Numbered from the stretch's first letter, positions 1 through 9,153 are shown. The stretch is 64,000 nucleotides of DNA from Nocardioidaceae bacterium (GCA_030447865.1 JAUJOD010000001.1:248001-312000), one strand, 5' to 3'. Numbers and translations: made by a program. The notes: generated from the letters alone by a model not told the origin.

Positions 1-266
1 GTAGGCACCTTCTTGCCGTCGACTTCGACGAGCAGCATCACGTTGGACACGTGGATGGGGGACTCCTGGGTGATGATGCCGCCCGTGGTGCCGCTTCGGC
101 CGCCTTTGTTGACGATCTTGGTGTGCCGCTTGACGCGGTTGACGCCCTCGACGATCACCCTGTTGTCGTCGGCGAGCACGGCGATGACCTTGCCCTCGGC
201 GCCCTTGTCCTTGCCTGCGATGACGCGGACGACGTCGCCCTTCTTGATGGTCAAAGTGGCGCCCAT
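1..266 (-). CDS. rplX: 50S ribosomal protein L24 (partial, C-terminus outside window)
   Basis: L24 is an early assembly-initiating protein of the large subunit. The visible 88 residues start [13 protein letters not shown] and carry the KOW-type segment ([20 protein letters not shown], about residues 8-27) followed by the [16 protein letters not shown] stretch typical of L24. The ATG at 264-266 lies 2 bp after the rplN stop, so translation is probably coupled. The gene is truncated by the left window edge. It is the last visible member of the S10 operon read leftwards. Confidence 0.95.
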   Translation of the reverse strand, partial: MGATLTIKKGDVVRVIAGKDKGAEGKVIAVLADDNRVIVEGVNRVKRHTKIVNKGGRSGTTGGIITQESPIHVSNVMLLVEVDGKKVP

Positions 267-268
267 GG

Positions 269-637
269 TCACAGCACCTCCGGCGCGAGCGAGATGATCT
301 TCATGAATCTCTTCTCCCGCAGCTCTCGACCCACTGGGCCGAAGATGCGGGTGCCGCGCGGCTCCCCGTCACCGCGCAAGATGACAGCGGCGTTCTCGTC
401 GAACCGGATGTAGGAGCCGTCGGGGCGGCGTCGTTCCTTCACGGTGCGCACCACCACAGCCCTGACGACGTCGCCCTTCTTCACGTTGCCGCCCGGAATG
501 GCGTCCTTGACGGTGGCGACGATCACGTCGCCGATGCCGGCGTACCGTCGACCGGAACCGCCGAGCACCCGGATGCACAAGATCTGCTTGGCACCGGTGT
601 TGTCGGCGACCTTCAGTCGCGACTCCTGCTGAATCAT
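269..637 (-). CDS. rplN: 50S ribosomal protein L14
   Basis: L14 is a 122-residue large-subunit protein near the factor-binding region. The start [17 protein letters not shown] and the [17 protein letters not shown] segment are diagnostic, and the length equals the family norm. It lies 9 bp after rpsQ and 2 bp before rplX, in standard S10-operon order. Nothing is unusual. Confidence 0.98.
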   Translation of the reverse strand: MIQQESRLKVADNTGAKQILCIRVLGGSGRRYAGIGDVIVATVKDAIPGGNVKKGDVVRAVVVRTVKERRRPDGSYIRFDENAAVILRGDGEPRGTRIFGPVGRELREKRFMKIISLAPEVL

Positions 638-646
638 CGGGGTCTC

Positions 647-955
647 CTACTTCGCCTTCTCGAGCACCTCGACGACGCGCCAGCGCTTGGTGGCCGACAA
701 CGGACGGGTCTCCATGATCAGGACCCGATCGCCGGTACCGCACTGGTTCTGCTCGTCGTGTGCCTTCAGCTTGCTGGTACGCCGCAACACCTTGCCGTAC
801 AGCGCGTGCTTGACCCGGTCCTCGACGGAGACGACAACCGTCTTGTCCATCTTGTCGCTGATCACGAGGCCTTCGCGGGCCTTGCGCCGGTTGCGCTGGG
901 GCTCCGATGCGGTCTCGACCGCGGTTGTCACTTCTTCGACGCTTGGCTCGCTCAT
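647..955 (-). CDS. rpsQ: 30S ribosomal protein S17
   Basis: S17 is a primary 16S rRNA-binding OB-fold protein. The core ([29 protein letters not shown]) is preceded by about 25 acidic/basic residues, giving 102 aa, longer than the roughly 85 aa of many bacteria but common in actinobacteria. The ATG overlaps the rpmC stop by 4 bp (ATGA), indicating translational coupling. Confidence 0.97.
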   Translation of the reverse strand: MSEPSVEEVTTAVETASEPQRNRRKAREGLVISDKMDKTVVVSVEDRVKHALYGKVLRRTSKLKAHDEQNQCGTGDRVLIMETRPLSATKRWRVVEVLEKAK

Positions 956-1197
956 GCTGCGCCCTCTCCTTCGGTGTCAGCGGCGACGGGGGTGATGCCG
1001 AGCTCACGCTCGCGCAGGATGGTGTAGATCCTGGCGATGTCGCGGCGAACCGAGCGCAGTCTGCCGTGGGACTCAAGCTGTCCGGTCGCGGCCTGGAACC
1101 GGAGGTTGAACAGCTCCTCCTTGGACTCCTTCAGCTTCTCCTCCAGGGAGTCGTTGTCGAGGGTGCGCAGCTCAGTTGCTGTGGTCGTGGAAGCCAT
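952..1197 (-). CDS. rpmC: 50S ribosomal protein L29
   Basis: L29 is a small helical-hairpin protein next to the peptide exit tunnel, where it helps bind SRP and trigger factor. The core [26 protein letters not shown] is followed by the conserved [19 protein letters not shown] helix. It has 81 residues with a short acidic C-terminal tail. It overlaps rplP by one base and rpsQ by four. Confidence 0.97.
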   Translation of the reverse strand: MASTTTATELRTLDNDSLEEKLKESKEELFNLRFQAATGQLESHGRLRSVRRDIARIYTILRERELGITPVAADTEGEGAA

Positions 1198-1616
1198 CAG
1201 AAATCACTGCCTTCGCGACTGACGAACCGGCACTTCATCGGTAGCTTGTGCATCGCCCGGCGCAGCGCCTCGCGGGCGATCGGCTCCGGCACACCGGAGA
1301 GCTCGAACATCACCCGGCCCGGCTTGACGTTGGCGATCCACCACTCCGGCGAGCCCTTGCCCGAGCCCATCCGGGTCTCGGCCGGCTTCTTGGTCAGCGG
1401 CCGGTCGGGGTAGATGTTGATCCACACCTTGCCGCCACGCTTGATGTGGCGGGTCATGGCGATACGAGCGGACTCGATCTGGCGGTTGGTGACGTACGCC
1501 GGCTCGACCGCCTGGATGCCGTAGTCGCCGAACGAGAGCTTCGTGCCACCCTTGGCCATGCCGGTGCGCTTGGGGTGGTGCTGTTTACGGTGTTTGACCC
1601 TGCGAGGAATCAGCAT
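1197..1616 (-). CDS. rplP: 50S ribosomal protein L16
   Basis: L16 organises the A-site region of 23S rRNA. The 139 residues match family length. Diagnostic stretches are [24 protein letters not shown] at the N-terminus, [22 protein letters not shown] and the C-terminal [21 protein letters not shown]. The start lies 3 bp after the rpsC stop, and the stop overlaps the rpmC start by one base. Confidence 0.98.
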   Translation of the reverse strand: MLIPRRVKHRKQHHPKRTGMAKGGTKLSFGDYGIQAVEPAYVTNRQIESARIAMTRHIKRGGKVWINIYPDRPLTKKPAETRMGSGKGSPEWWIANVKPGRVMFELSGVPEPIAREALRRAMHKLPMKCRFVSREGSDF

Positions 1617-1619
1617 GAC

Positions 1620-2446
<827 letters not shown>

Positions 2447-2447
<1 letters not shown>

Positions 2448-2917
2448 TAGCGGGATCCTCCGGCGGTCTTGGTGGAACTCTTCTTGGCGGAGCTCTTCGT
2501 GGCGGCCCCGGCGGCTTTGCCACCAGCGACCGGTTGCACGACGAGCGTGATGTGGCTGGTGCGCTTGAGGATGCGGCTGGCGCGGCCCTGTGCGCGCGGT
2601 CGGAACCGCTTCAGCGTCGGACCTTCGTCGACGCGGGCAGCAGTGACGACGAGGCTGTTGCGCTCGAGACCCTCAGTTGTCGTGGCGTTCGCCACGGCGC
2701 TCTCGAGCACCTTGTAGACGGGCTCGCTGGCTGCCTGCGGCGCGAACCGCAGCGTCGCGAGCGCCTCGTCGACCGGCGCACCACGCACCATGTCGACGAC
2801 GCGGCGGGCCTTCATCGGCGTCACGCGAACGAAGCGTGCGACAGCGAAAGCACCCGGCTCGTCGCCGAGCAGGCTCTCGCGGCGGGCGCTGGCCCGCCGC
2901 CGCTCCATAACAGGCAT
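2447..2917 (-). CDS. rplV: 50S ribosomal protein L22
   Basis: L22 lines the peptide exit tunnel with a beta-hairpin. The core contains [32 protein letters not shown] and the hairpin segment [17 protein letters not shown]. The K/A/S-rich tail (last 25 residues) is typical of actinobacteria. The ATG at 2917 is preferred because GAGGAAG lies just upstream. An in-frame ATG three codons later (2908) is an alternative start. Confidence 0.96.
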
Positions 2918-2951
2918 GCTCTACTTCCTCGTCGTTGCGCGCAGCCCCGCG

Positions 2952-3233
2952 TCAGCGGCGGCGGCTCTTTCGGTCGTCCTTCTCGTGCCCACGGAAGGTG
3001 CGGGTGGGCGCAAACTCTCCGAGCTTGTGCCCGACCATGGCGTCGGTCACGAAGATCGGGACGTGCTTTCGCCCGTCGTGTACGGCGATCGTGTGGCCGA
3101 TCATGTCGGGGATGATCATCGAACGGCGTGACCACGTCTTGATCACGCTCTTGGTGCCCCTGTCGTTTTGCACGTCCACCTTCTTTTGCAGGTGGTCGTC
3201 GACGAACGGACCCTTCTTCAGGCTACGCGGCAT
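2952..3233 (-). CDS. rpsS: 30S ribosomal protein S19
   Basis: S19 sits in the head of the small subunit, contacting S13 and the A-site tRNA. The 93 residues equal family length. The start [19 protein letters not shown] and the core [43 protein letters not shown] are diagnostic. It is located between rplB and rplV in canonical order. Confidence 0.98.
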   Translation of the reverse strand: MPRSLKKGPFVDDHLQKKVDVQNDRGTKSVIKTWSRRSMIIPDMIGHTIAVHDGRKHVPIFVTDAMVGHKLGEFAPTRTFRGHEKDDRKSRRR

Positions 3234-3250
3234 CGAAACTCACACCCTTC

Positions 3251-4081
<831 letters not shown>

Positions 4082-4110
4082 GAGTTCTCAGTCCTCGTCG
4101 TCGAGCCCGG

Positions 4111-4416
4111 TCAGGAGACCGGACCTCCGAAGATGTCGATGCGCTGTCCCTCGGCAAGGCTGACGATGGCGCGCTTGGTGCTGGGACGGCTGCCCCAGCC
4201 GGAGCGGGTACGGCGGCGCTTGCCGGGGCGGTTGATCGTGTTGACGCTGGTCACCTTCACGTTGAACACCTTCTCGACCGCGATCTTGATCTCGGTCTTG
4301 TTGGAGTCCGGGCGGACGAGGAAGGTGTACTTGTTCTGGTCGAGCAGCCCATAGGACTTCTCGCTTACCACCGGAGACAGCAGCACGTCACGGTGGTCCT
4401 TGTGGAGATTGCTCAC
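4111..4416 (-). CDS. rplW: 50S ribosomal protein L23
   Basis: L23 is the exit-tunnel docking site for trigger factor and SRP. The GTG start at 4414-4416 gives 101 residues beginning [22 protein letters not shown], which fits the family. Upstream in-frame codons lie inside rplD and are not used. The GTG overlaps the rplD stop as GTGA. The conserved [23 protein letters not shown] segment is present. Confidence 0.96.
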   Translation of the reverse strand: MSNLHKDHRDVLLSPVVSEKSYGLLDQNKYTFLVRPDSNKTEIKIAVEKVFNVKVTSVNTINRPGKRRRTRSGWGSRPSTKRAIVSLAEGQRIDIFGGPVS

Positions 4417-5084
4417 TGGTCCGCCTCCTCGGTGACTGGAGCCGACGTGCCCTTGGCGGCGGCGGGCCTGGCGACGAAGGCCTCCAGCGCAGCGCGCGTG
4501 AACACCACGTCGTCGCTGAGCAGCACGTCGTACGTGTTGAGCTGGTCGACCGCAAGGGTGTGAATCGCTTCGACGTTGCGCAGGCTGAGCCAACTGACAT
4601 CGTCGCCGCGTTCGAGCACGACCAGCGTGCGTGGTCGATCGGTGATCCTCGCCAGTGCGGCGACAGCCGACTTCGTCGAGGGCGTCGCGCCGGTGACCAG
4701 CGCCTCGACGATGTGGACCCGCCCCTCGCGGGCGCGATCGGAAAGCGCCCCGCGCAGGGCGGCGGCCTTCATCTTCTTCGGTGTGCGCTGTGCGTAGCCG
4801 CGGGGAGTCGGCCCGTGGACGATGCCGCCGCCGGTGAACTGCGGTGACCTGATCGACCCCTGGCGGGCCCGACCGGTGCCCTTTTGCCGGTACGGCTTGG
4901 CGCCACCGCCGGCGACCTCCGCACGCGACTTGGTGTCGTGCGTGCCCTGCCGGGCCGCGGCCAGCTGGGCGACGACGACCTGGTGGATCAGCGGGATGTT
5001 CACCTGTGCGTCGAAGATGTCGGCAGGTAGCTCGACACTGCCGGACTTGCTGCCGGTGGCGTCGATTACGTCGACCGTCGTCAT
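4413..5084 (-). CDS. rplD: 50S ribosomal protein L4
   Basis: L4 extends a loop into the exit tunnel near the macrolide site. In this 223-aa protein the tunnel loop [21 protein letters not shown] is intact. In enterobacteria L4 autoregulates the S10 operon, but no such leader structure can be claimed here. It overlaps rplC by 4 bp and rplW by 4 bp. Confidence 0.97.
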   Translation of the reverse strand: MTTVDVIDATGSKSGSVELPADIFDAQVNIPLIHQVVVAQLAAARQGTHDTKSRAEVAGGGAKPYRQKGTGRARQGSIRSPQFTGGGIVHGPTPRGYAQRTPKKMKAAALRGALSDRAREGRVHIVEALVTGATPSTKSAVAALARITDRPRTLVVLERGDDVSWLSLRNVEAIHTLAVDQLNTYDVLLSDDVVFTRAALEAFVARPAAAKGTSAPVTEEADQ

Positions 5085-5743
5085 TTGCCGTCTCCCTTCG
5101 CCTTGGCTGCGCTGCGGACGATCACAACGGTGCCCTTGGGCCCGGGAACAGCGCCCTTCACCAAGAGCAGCCCCTTGTCGGCGTCGACGGCGTGCACGGT
5201 GAGGTTCTGGGTGGTGACGGTCTCGACGCCCATCCGGCCCGCCATCCGCAGGCCCTTGAAGACCCTCGCGGGGGTGGCGCAGCCACCGATGGAGCCGGGC
5301 TTACGGTGATTGCGGTGTGAACCGTGCGACGCGCTCACCCCGTGGAAGCCGTGGCGCTTCATCACGCCGGCGAATCCCTTGCCCTTGCTGGTGCCGGTGA
5401 CGTCGACTCTCTCGCCCGCGTTGAAGAGGTCAGCAGAGAGCTCCTGGCCGAGGGAGTAGCCGGCGGCGTCCGCCGTACGGATCTCGACAAGATGGCGACG
5501 AGGCGTCACGCCGGCTCGCGCGAAGTGACCGGCGAGTGGCTTGGTTACCTGAGTCGGCTTGACCTCGCCGAAACCTAGCTGCACGGCGGTGTAGCCGTCG
5601 GTGTCTGCGGAACGGACCTGGGTCACGACGTTGGAGGCGGCCGAGATCACCGTGACGGGGACGACCCGATTGTTCTCGTCCCAAACCTGCGTCATGCCGA
5701 GCTTCTTGCCCAACAACCCGCGTACGTTTCGTGTGGTGCTCAT
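5081..5743 (-). CDS. rplC: 50S ribosomal protein L3
   Basis: L3 nucleates 50S assembly and reaches toward the peptidyl-transferase centre. In the 220 residues the signature [31 protein letters not shown] (about residues 125-155) is intact, including the Q/H-containing loop tip. The start [23 protein letters not shown] is standard. It overlaps the rplD start (ATGA). Confidence 0.98.
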   Translation of the reverse strand: MSTTRNVRGLLGKKLGMTQVWDENNRVVPVTVISAASNVVTQVRSADTDGYTAVQLGFGEVKPTQVTKPLAGHFARAGVTPRRHLVEIRTADAAGYSLGQELSADLFNAGERVDVTGTSKGKGFAGVMKRHGFHGVSASHGSHRNHRKPGSIGGCATPARVFKGLRMAGRMGVETVTTQNLTVHAVDADKGLLLVKGAVPGPKGTVVIVRSAAKAKGDGK

Positions 5744-5757
5744 TGCCTGTCGGTCCC

Positions 5758-6066
5758 TCAGAGCTTGATCTCGATGTCGACACCGGCAGGAAGCTCGAGC
5801 CGCATCAGCGAGTCGACGGTCTTCGGCGTCGGGTCGAGAATGTCGATGAGCCGCTTGTGGGTGCGCATCTCGAAGTGCTCGCGGCTGTCCTTGTACTTGT
5901 GCGGCGACCGGATCACGCAGAAGACGTTCTTCTCCGTGGGAAGCGGCACCGGGCCAGCGACCTTCGCGCCAGTACGCATCACCGTGTCGACGATCTTGCG
6001 CGCCGACGAGTCGATGACCTCATGGTCATAGGCCTTGAGCCGGATCCGGATCTTCTGTCCCGCCAT
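5758..6066 (-). CDS. rpsJ: 30S ribosomal protein S10 (NusE)
   Basis: S10 is a small-subunit head protein and, as NusE, part of the Nus antitermination complex. The ATG at 6064-6066 gives [19 protein letters not shown] and 102 residues, the canonical length. The [39 protein letters not shown] core is complete. A longer reading frame upstream is leader sequence and not part of the protein. It is the first gene of the S10 operon, about 310 bp from the IS element end. Confidence 0.97.
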   Translation of the reverse strand: MAGQKIRIRLKAYDHEVIDSSARKIVDTVMRTGAKVAGPVPLPTEKNVFCVIRSPHKYKDSREHFEMRTHKRLIDILDPTPKTVDSLMRLELPAGVDIEIKL

Positions 6067-6139
6067 GCTCTCGCTTCGTCCTTCGCACTCGTTCCGCTGA
6101 TGGTTGTGCCGTCGGCCGCCCAGTGCCGTGGACCCGCGT

Positions 6140-6164
6140 CCGACCCCCGAGGTCGGGCGTGTCG
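6140..6164 (-). promoter_or_regulatory. Shared ribosomal-operon leader element, copy 1 (rpsJ leader)
   Basis: A 25-bp sequence in the 5' leader of rpsJ recurs without mismatch at 13637-13661 in the leader of rpsL. On the transcribed strand it reads CGACACGCCCGACCTCGGGG followed by GTCGG and can fold as a hairpin (CCGACC paired with GGTCGG). It is located about 75 bp upstream of the rpsJ start codon and downstream of the predicted promoter, so it is transcribed. A function as leader RNA element or protein site is inferred. Confidence 0.6.
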
Positions 6165-6339
6165 GTCGCTGGGCGCACGACGTGCCGATCACAAGGAAAC
6201 GGTTGGCTGGGCTGGGCAGTGACTCGACCGCCGGTCAGCGGCGAGTCATGGTGGAGTCTCCGTTTCGGCAGACCGACCAACTCAGACCTGCGAGTGGCTG
6301 TCCGGTCCGCCCCGGCGACGCCGCCTGGGCAACCCCGAT

Positions 6340-6369
6340 AGTTTGCCAGACGAGGCAGGTGGCTGCCAA
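6340..6369 (-). promoter_or_regulatory. Predicted rpsJ (S10 operon) promoter
   Basis: On the minus strand TTGGCA (6364-6369) is followed by an 18-bp spacer and CAAACT (6340-6345). This fits an actinobacterial housekeeping promoter with a strong -35 and moderate -10. The leader would be about 270 nt. The IS-element terminus at 6385 is only 15 bp upstream of the -35 box, so the promoter core survived insertion. Confidence 0.55.
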
Positions 6370-6376
6370 ATCGCCG

Positions 6377-6384
6377 CGTTGACC
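6377..6384. repeat. Target-site duplication, left copy (CGTTGACC)
   Basis: The 8-bp sequence CGTTGACC directly abuts the left terminal inverted repeat and is repeated exactly at 9154-9161 next to the right terminus. This is the footprint of transposition with an 8-bp staggered cut. Confidence 0.93.
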
Positions 6385-6404
6385 GGTAGTGGGTCAGTTT
6401 GAAT
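6385..6404. repeat. Left terminal inverted repeat
   Basis: GGTAGTGGGTCAGTTTGAAT pairs base for base with the right end. Read on the minus strand it also supplies the last sense codon and stop of the transposase gene (...S N stop). Confidence 0.93.
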
Positions 6405-7269
6405 CGGGAAGCTTGTAGTCGAGCAGGTTCACGATGTCTGTCAGCGTCCAGACCCGGTTCGCCTTGCCTGCCGCCATCGCGGGGGTGGTCTTACGGCCAC
6501 CGTTGGCCTTCGTGAGCGTTTGGTGTGGCCGAGCGAAGTTGTAGTAGACGAAGTGCAGCGACACGGCTGCGGTCAGGTTCTCGACCTTCTTGGAGAAGCC
6601 GTTGGTCAGCCGGGTGAAGCGGCGCATGCTCATCCGCATGGTGAGGTTCTGCCGCTCCACGTAGGACGTTGAGATGTGGGCCGGGTCAGGGTCGCCCTGC
6701 ACGATCCGAACATCGGTGCCGGTGCAGACGGCGGGGCTGTAGCGGCGCTCGTTGCCCTGTCCCTCGGGAGCGTCGTAGAGCTTGATCAGCATGGCGTAGT
6801 CCACGTCCGCGCCGAGCCGGTTCTCGACGGCGTTGAGGTAGGCATGGTGGCCGTCTGTGGTGAGTTGCATGCGGCGGTTCACGCGGAACGCCAGATCGTC
6901 AATTAGTGCCCTTGCGGAGTACGAAGAACGGTCACCGACGTACCAAGACGGCACAAGCTTGGTGTCAGCGTCGATCGCAGTCCACGTCCACACGTCGCCG
7001 TAGCCGAACTCACCTTCATGCTCAGCGGGGACGTTCTTGCGCTTGGCGTAGCAGAAGGACCAGATTTCGTCGCACTGGACGCGCTCGCAGTCCAGGTCGA
7101 GCAGTAACTCGTTGGCGGCGTAGGAGCAGGCGTCTCCTAGGTCGACCAGGAGTTTGGTGATCGTGTTCTTCGCTGCGCCGGTCGTGCGGACCGTGGCACG
7201 GATGCTCATTCCCTCGACCAGACACCCGACGATCTGCGCCCGCTTCTCCGTGCTCAACTTGTTCACCAT
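6394..7269 (-). CDS. IS1-family-like DDE transposase
   Basis: This gene catalyses strand transfer of the element. With the ATG at 7267-7269 it has 291 residues, beginning MVNKLSTEKRAQIVGCLVEG. An N-terminal helix-turn-helix (about residues 18-45, VRTTGAAKNTITKLL) precedes a DDE core with D67 (CDEIW), D139 (TTDG) and E205 (YVERQNL), the spacing and contexts seen in IS1-like enzymes. Upstream in-frame TTG/ATG codons coincide with promoter boxes, so this start is preferred; transcription would begin at or next to the ATG. The stop codon lies inside the left inverted repeat. The gene points toward rpsJ with no terminator between. The exact IS1 subgroup cannot be fixed by eye. Confidence 0.9.
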   Translation of the reverse strand: MVNKLSTEKRAQIVGCLVEGMSIRATVRTTGAAKNTITKLLVDLGDACSYAANELLLDLDCERVQCDEIWSFCYAKRKNVPAEHEGEFGYGDVWTWTAIDADTKLVPSWYVGDRSSYSARALIDDLAFRVNRRMQLTTDGHHAYLNAVENRLGADVDYAMLIKLYDAPEGQGNERRYSPAVCTGTDVRIVQGDPDPAHISTSYVERQNLTMRMSMRRFTRLTNGFSKKVENLTAAVSLHFVYYNFARPHQTLTKANGGRKTTPAMAAGKANRVWTLTDIVNLLDYKLPDSN

Positions 7270-7276
7270 ACTGACC

Positions 7277-7305
7277 ATTATGCTTGAGCGGTCAGGCAGT
7301 GTCAA
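7277..7305 (-). promoter_or_regulatory. Transposase promoter (near-consensus)
   Basis: On the minus strand TTGACA (7300-7305), a 17-bp spacer and CATAAT (7277-7282) form a near-perfect sigma-70-type promoter. The ATG follows after 7 bp, so the expected first transcribed base is the A of the start codon (leaderless mRNA). The spacer contains the repeat at 7286-7298. Confidence 0.75.
7286..7298. repeat. Internal repeat of the IS element, copy 1
   Basis: GAGCGGTCAGGCA occurs here, inside the transposase promoter spacer, and again at 8806-8818 across the start of the KGG-protein gene, in the same orientation. Extended five bases leftward the match is 17 of 18 (TGCTT versus TGCGT). It could be a binding site for an element-encoded protein; this is inference. 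Confidence 0.6.
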
Positions 7306-7381
7306 CGATGTGAGACCGTTGTTACAGCGTCGTTACTTTAATTAAGAGTTAGCGCCCAACTAGTCAGAGTACGATGACGTC

Positions 7382-8611
7382 ATGGCCAGCCCTATGTCTA
7401 AGACCGAACGAGTCAACCAGCTGCGCACGGTGTTCACTCCCCGCACACCCGTGCAGAACAAGGATCTGCTAGCGGGACGTCTAGATGAGGTCATCCGGAT
7501 CCTGACGGCACTTACCGAGCCGGGACTACATGTTGCCATCTATGGGGAGCGGGGTGTCGGCAAGTCTTCCCTGGCGAACGTTTTATCGCAGTTTGAAAAC
7601 TTCTCCAGCCCCGGTGTACCGATCCGGATTAACTGCACAACGTCTGACACGTTTAAGAACATCTGGGTCAAAGTGCTACGCAAAGGCATGCATCCTATTC
7701 CGGATGACTGGGCGTTCGGTAGCCCCGACCCAGATGAGATTCGGAGCATTCTAGAGGACGCGGCCTGGCCCTTCATTATCCTCGACGAGTTCGATCGGTG
7801 GGAGGATGACCCGGACGGGCTTAGTCTGATGGCCGACACAGTAAAAGCTCTCTCCGACCACGACGTCCGCACCAAACTGGTCATTGTGGGAGTTGCCGAC
7901 TCCATCGATCAACTTATCGGAGAACATGAATCTGTCCGGCGTGCGATCGAAGAGGTGCCCCTGCTTCGCATGTCACGTAGCGAGCTCCTTCGTATCCCCG
8001 TTGATGGCTTACGCCGAATCGGTATGGGGATAGACGAACGAGCGGCCTCGGCGATCGCCACCCTGTCGGAAGGCTTGCCGCACTTTGCCCATCTGTTGTC
8101 GCAACATGCCGCCATCCGGTGCGTACAGGATGACCGATCCCACGTCACCTTGGCCGACGTCTTGGACGCAATCCAAGCCGCTTTAGATCGCCACTCAGTC
8201 TTGAAGGCATACGAAACTGCCAAGGCTGCCCAGCGAAGGGACACCCTTTACGCCCGAGTACTGTTGGCGTGTGCGCTGGCCGAGAAGGACCGTCTGGGGT
8301 TCTTTGCTGCAGCCGATATTCGAGAACCCATGTTCCATATCATGGGAAGGCCCTACGCAATCCCGGCCTACGCTCCGCACTTGAAAGCCTTCACCGAGGT
8401 CGAACGAGGGCCAGTATTGAAACGTGAGGGTCCCGAACGTCGCTACCGGTATCGATTCGCGGACCCGTTGCTCCAACCTTTCGTTGTGCTAACAGCTCTC
8501 TCGGAGGGTTGGCTTCCGGAACACTACAAATCCTCGCTGTTCGCACAGGTTGGAGGCGACATACCTCAGGCTAAGGCTTCGCCGCCCAACGAGCCTGAGC
8601 AGCTCTTCTAG
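7382..8611 (+). CDS. Orc1/Cdc6-like AAA+ ATPase, passenger of the IS element
   Basis: The protein has 409 residues. The P-loop ATPase core shows Walker A GERGVGKSS (55-63), Walker B FIILDEFD (131-138), a sensor-1-like strand KLVIVGVADS (165-174) and a sensor-2-like helix SEGLPHFAHLL (229-239). Residues about 285-375 look like a winged-helix domain ending RRYRYRFADPLLQPFVVL. This architecture resembles Orc1/Cdc6 initiators and AAA_16 proteins. Its role here is unknown; target selection for the transposase (as TnsC, MuB, IstB and TniB do elsewhere) or a defence or regulatory role are possibilities. TACGAT at 7370-7375 lies 6 bp before the ATG and no ribosome-binding site is seen, so a leaderless transcript is likely. 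Codon use is less GC-biased than in flanking genes, which suggests horizontal transfer. Confidence 0.85.
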   Translation: MASPMSKTERVNQLRTVFTPRTPVQNKDLLAGRLDEVIRILTALTEPGLHVAIYGERGVGKSSLANVLSQFENFSSPGVPIRINCTTSDTFKNIWVKVLRKGMHPIPDDWAFGSPDPDEIRSILEDAAWPFIILDEFDRWEDDPDGLSLMADTVKALSDHDVRTKLVIVGVADSIDQLIGEHESVRRAIEEVPLLRMSRSELLRIPVDGLRRIGMGIDERAASAIATLSEGLPHFAHLLSQHAAIRCVQDDRSHVTLADVLDAIQAALDRHSVLKAYETAKAAQRRDTLYARVLLACALAEKDRLGFFAAADIREPMFHIMGRPYAIPAYAPHLKAFTEVERGPVLKREGPERRYRYRFADPLLQPFVVLTALSEGWLPEHYKSSLFAQVGGDIPQAKASPPNEPEQLF

Positions 8612-8819
8612 CGATCTCGGCTCGCTGTTCGGGCGTGAGTTTCGCCGCGCGCGCCTTGCCACCCTTCAGCCCGCCACGTCGCCCCAGCGAAACGGCGGCT
8701 GGGTCTTTGCCGTCGTCCGGAGCCGGAGCTTGAGGCTTGTCCTTGTCGGTGGTGTCAGCGACGATGGAAGCGGCAAGTTCGTTTATGTCGCGTGGGCGCT
8801 TGCGTGAGCGGTCAGGCAT
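8571..8819 (-). CDS. Small basic KGG-repeat protein, passenger of the IS element
   Basis: The protein has 82 residues. The N-terminus is charged (MPDRSRKRPRDINELA) and the C-terminal third reads SLGRRGGLKGGKARAAKLTPEQRAEIARRAAQARW, a glycine/lysine/alanine module found in many small actinobacterial proteins and likened to histone-H1 tails or nucleic-acid binding. The function is not known. It is convergent with the ATPase gene and overlaps its 3' end by 41 bp. The ATG at 8817-8819 follows TATCCT (minus strand, 8826-8831) by 6 bp, again allowing a leaderless transcript. The 13-bp internal repeat covers its start codon. Confidence 0.7.
   Translation of the reverse strand: MPDRSRKRPRDINELAASIVADTTDKDKPQAPAPDDGKDPAAVSLGRRGGLKGGKARAAKLTPEQRAEIARRAAQARWAAKP
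8806..8818. repeat. Internal repeat of the IS element, copy 2
   Basis: GAGCGGTCAGGCA, identical to 7286-7298, spans the first codons of the KGG-protein gene. In both places the minus strand reads TGCCTGACCGCTC. Confidence 0.6.
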
Positions 8820-8838
8820 ACGTTGAGGATACCTTACG

Positions 8839-9144
8839 ATGACTAGTGACAGTCGGCTCCCATACGTCTGGCTGATCGTCCACGTGGCGGCAATCGCAGC
8901 AGCCACGACCTTTCTCGCCGTAGTAATACATGAGCCGGTGGTTGACGCCAACATAGGTGCGGGTTTCGCGATGCTGGCCCTCGCCGCGCTGGGGATGCCG
9001 TGGTCGCTGCTGGTCTTTAGTGGCGTCATACCTGAGGGGCGCGACTTCGCGGAAACATCGCTGTTCATCGCGTTCGCACTGGCCAACGTGCTGATCCACG
9101 GGCTCCTTGCGCTTTGGCTAACCAAGCGACGTCATTCAAACTGA
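8839..9144 (+). CDS. Small three-helix membrane protein, passenger of the IS element
   Basis: The protein has 101 residues with three predicted transmembrane segments at about 9-30, 38-60 and 72-95, and a basic tail TKRRHSN. No family was recognised. GAGG at 8825-8828 is a possible ribosome-binding site ten bases from the ATG. Its last two codons and TGA stop lie inside the right terminal inverted repeat, mirroring the transposase at the other end. It diverges from the KGG-protein gene with only 19 bp between starts, so the two may share regulation. It may anchor or act with the ATPase, but that is speculation. Confidence 0.65.
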   Translation: MTSDSRLPYVWLIVHVAAIAAATTFLAVVIHEPVVDANIGAGFAMLALAALGMPWSLLVFSGVIPEGRDFAETSLFIAFALANVLIHGLLALWLTKRRHSN

Positions 9145-9153
9145 CCCACTACC
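9134..9153. repeat. Right terminal inverted repeat
   Basis: This is the exact reverse complement of the left 20-bp terminus. It contains the stop codon of the small membrane-protein gene. Confidence 0.93.

Larger units (their letters stand above)
6385..9153. mobile_element. IS1-family-like insertion element with three passenger genes (2769 bp)
   Basis: The element is bounded by perfect 20-bp terminal inverted repeats (GGTAGTGGGTCAGTTTGAAT at 6385-6404 and its complement at 9134-9153) and flanked by an 8-bp duplication. It encodes an IS1-like DDE transposase (minus), an AAA+ ATPase (plus), a small basic KGG-repeat protein (minus) and a small membrane protein (plus). IS1-like ends begin with GG and generate 8-9 bp duplications, which agrees. 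Typical IS1 elements are under 1 kb and carry no cargo, so the extra roughly 1.8 kb is unusual. The perfect repeats and duplication suggest recent insertion. It separates tuf from rpsJ. Confidence 0.92.

Noticed and set aside
6385-9153. Assignment of the element to the IS1595 or ISL3 families, which also give 8-bp duplications
   Set aside because: The transposase catalytic contexts (CDEIW, TTDG, YVERQNL with a short spacing) and GG-starting ends fit IS1-like enzymes better. A profile search would settle it.
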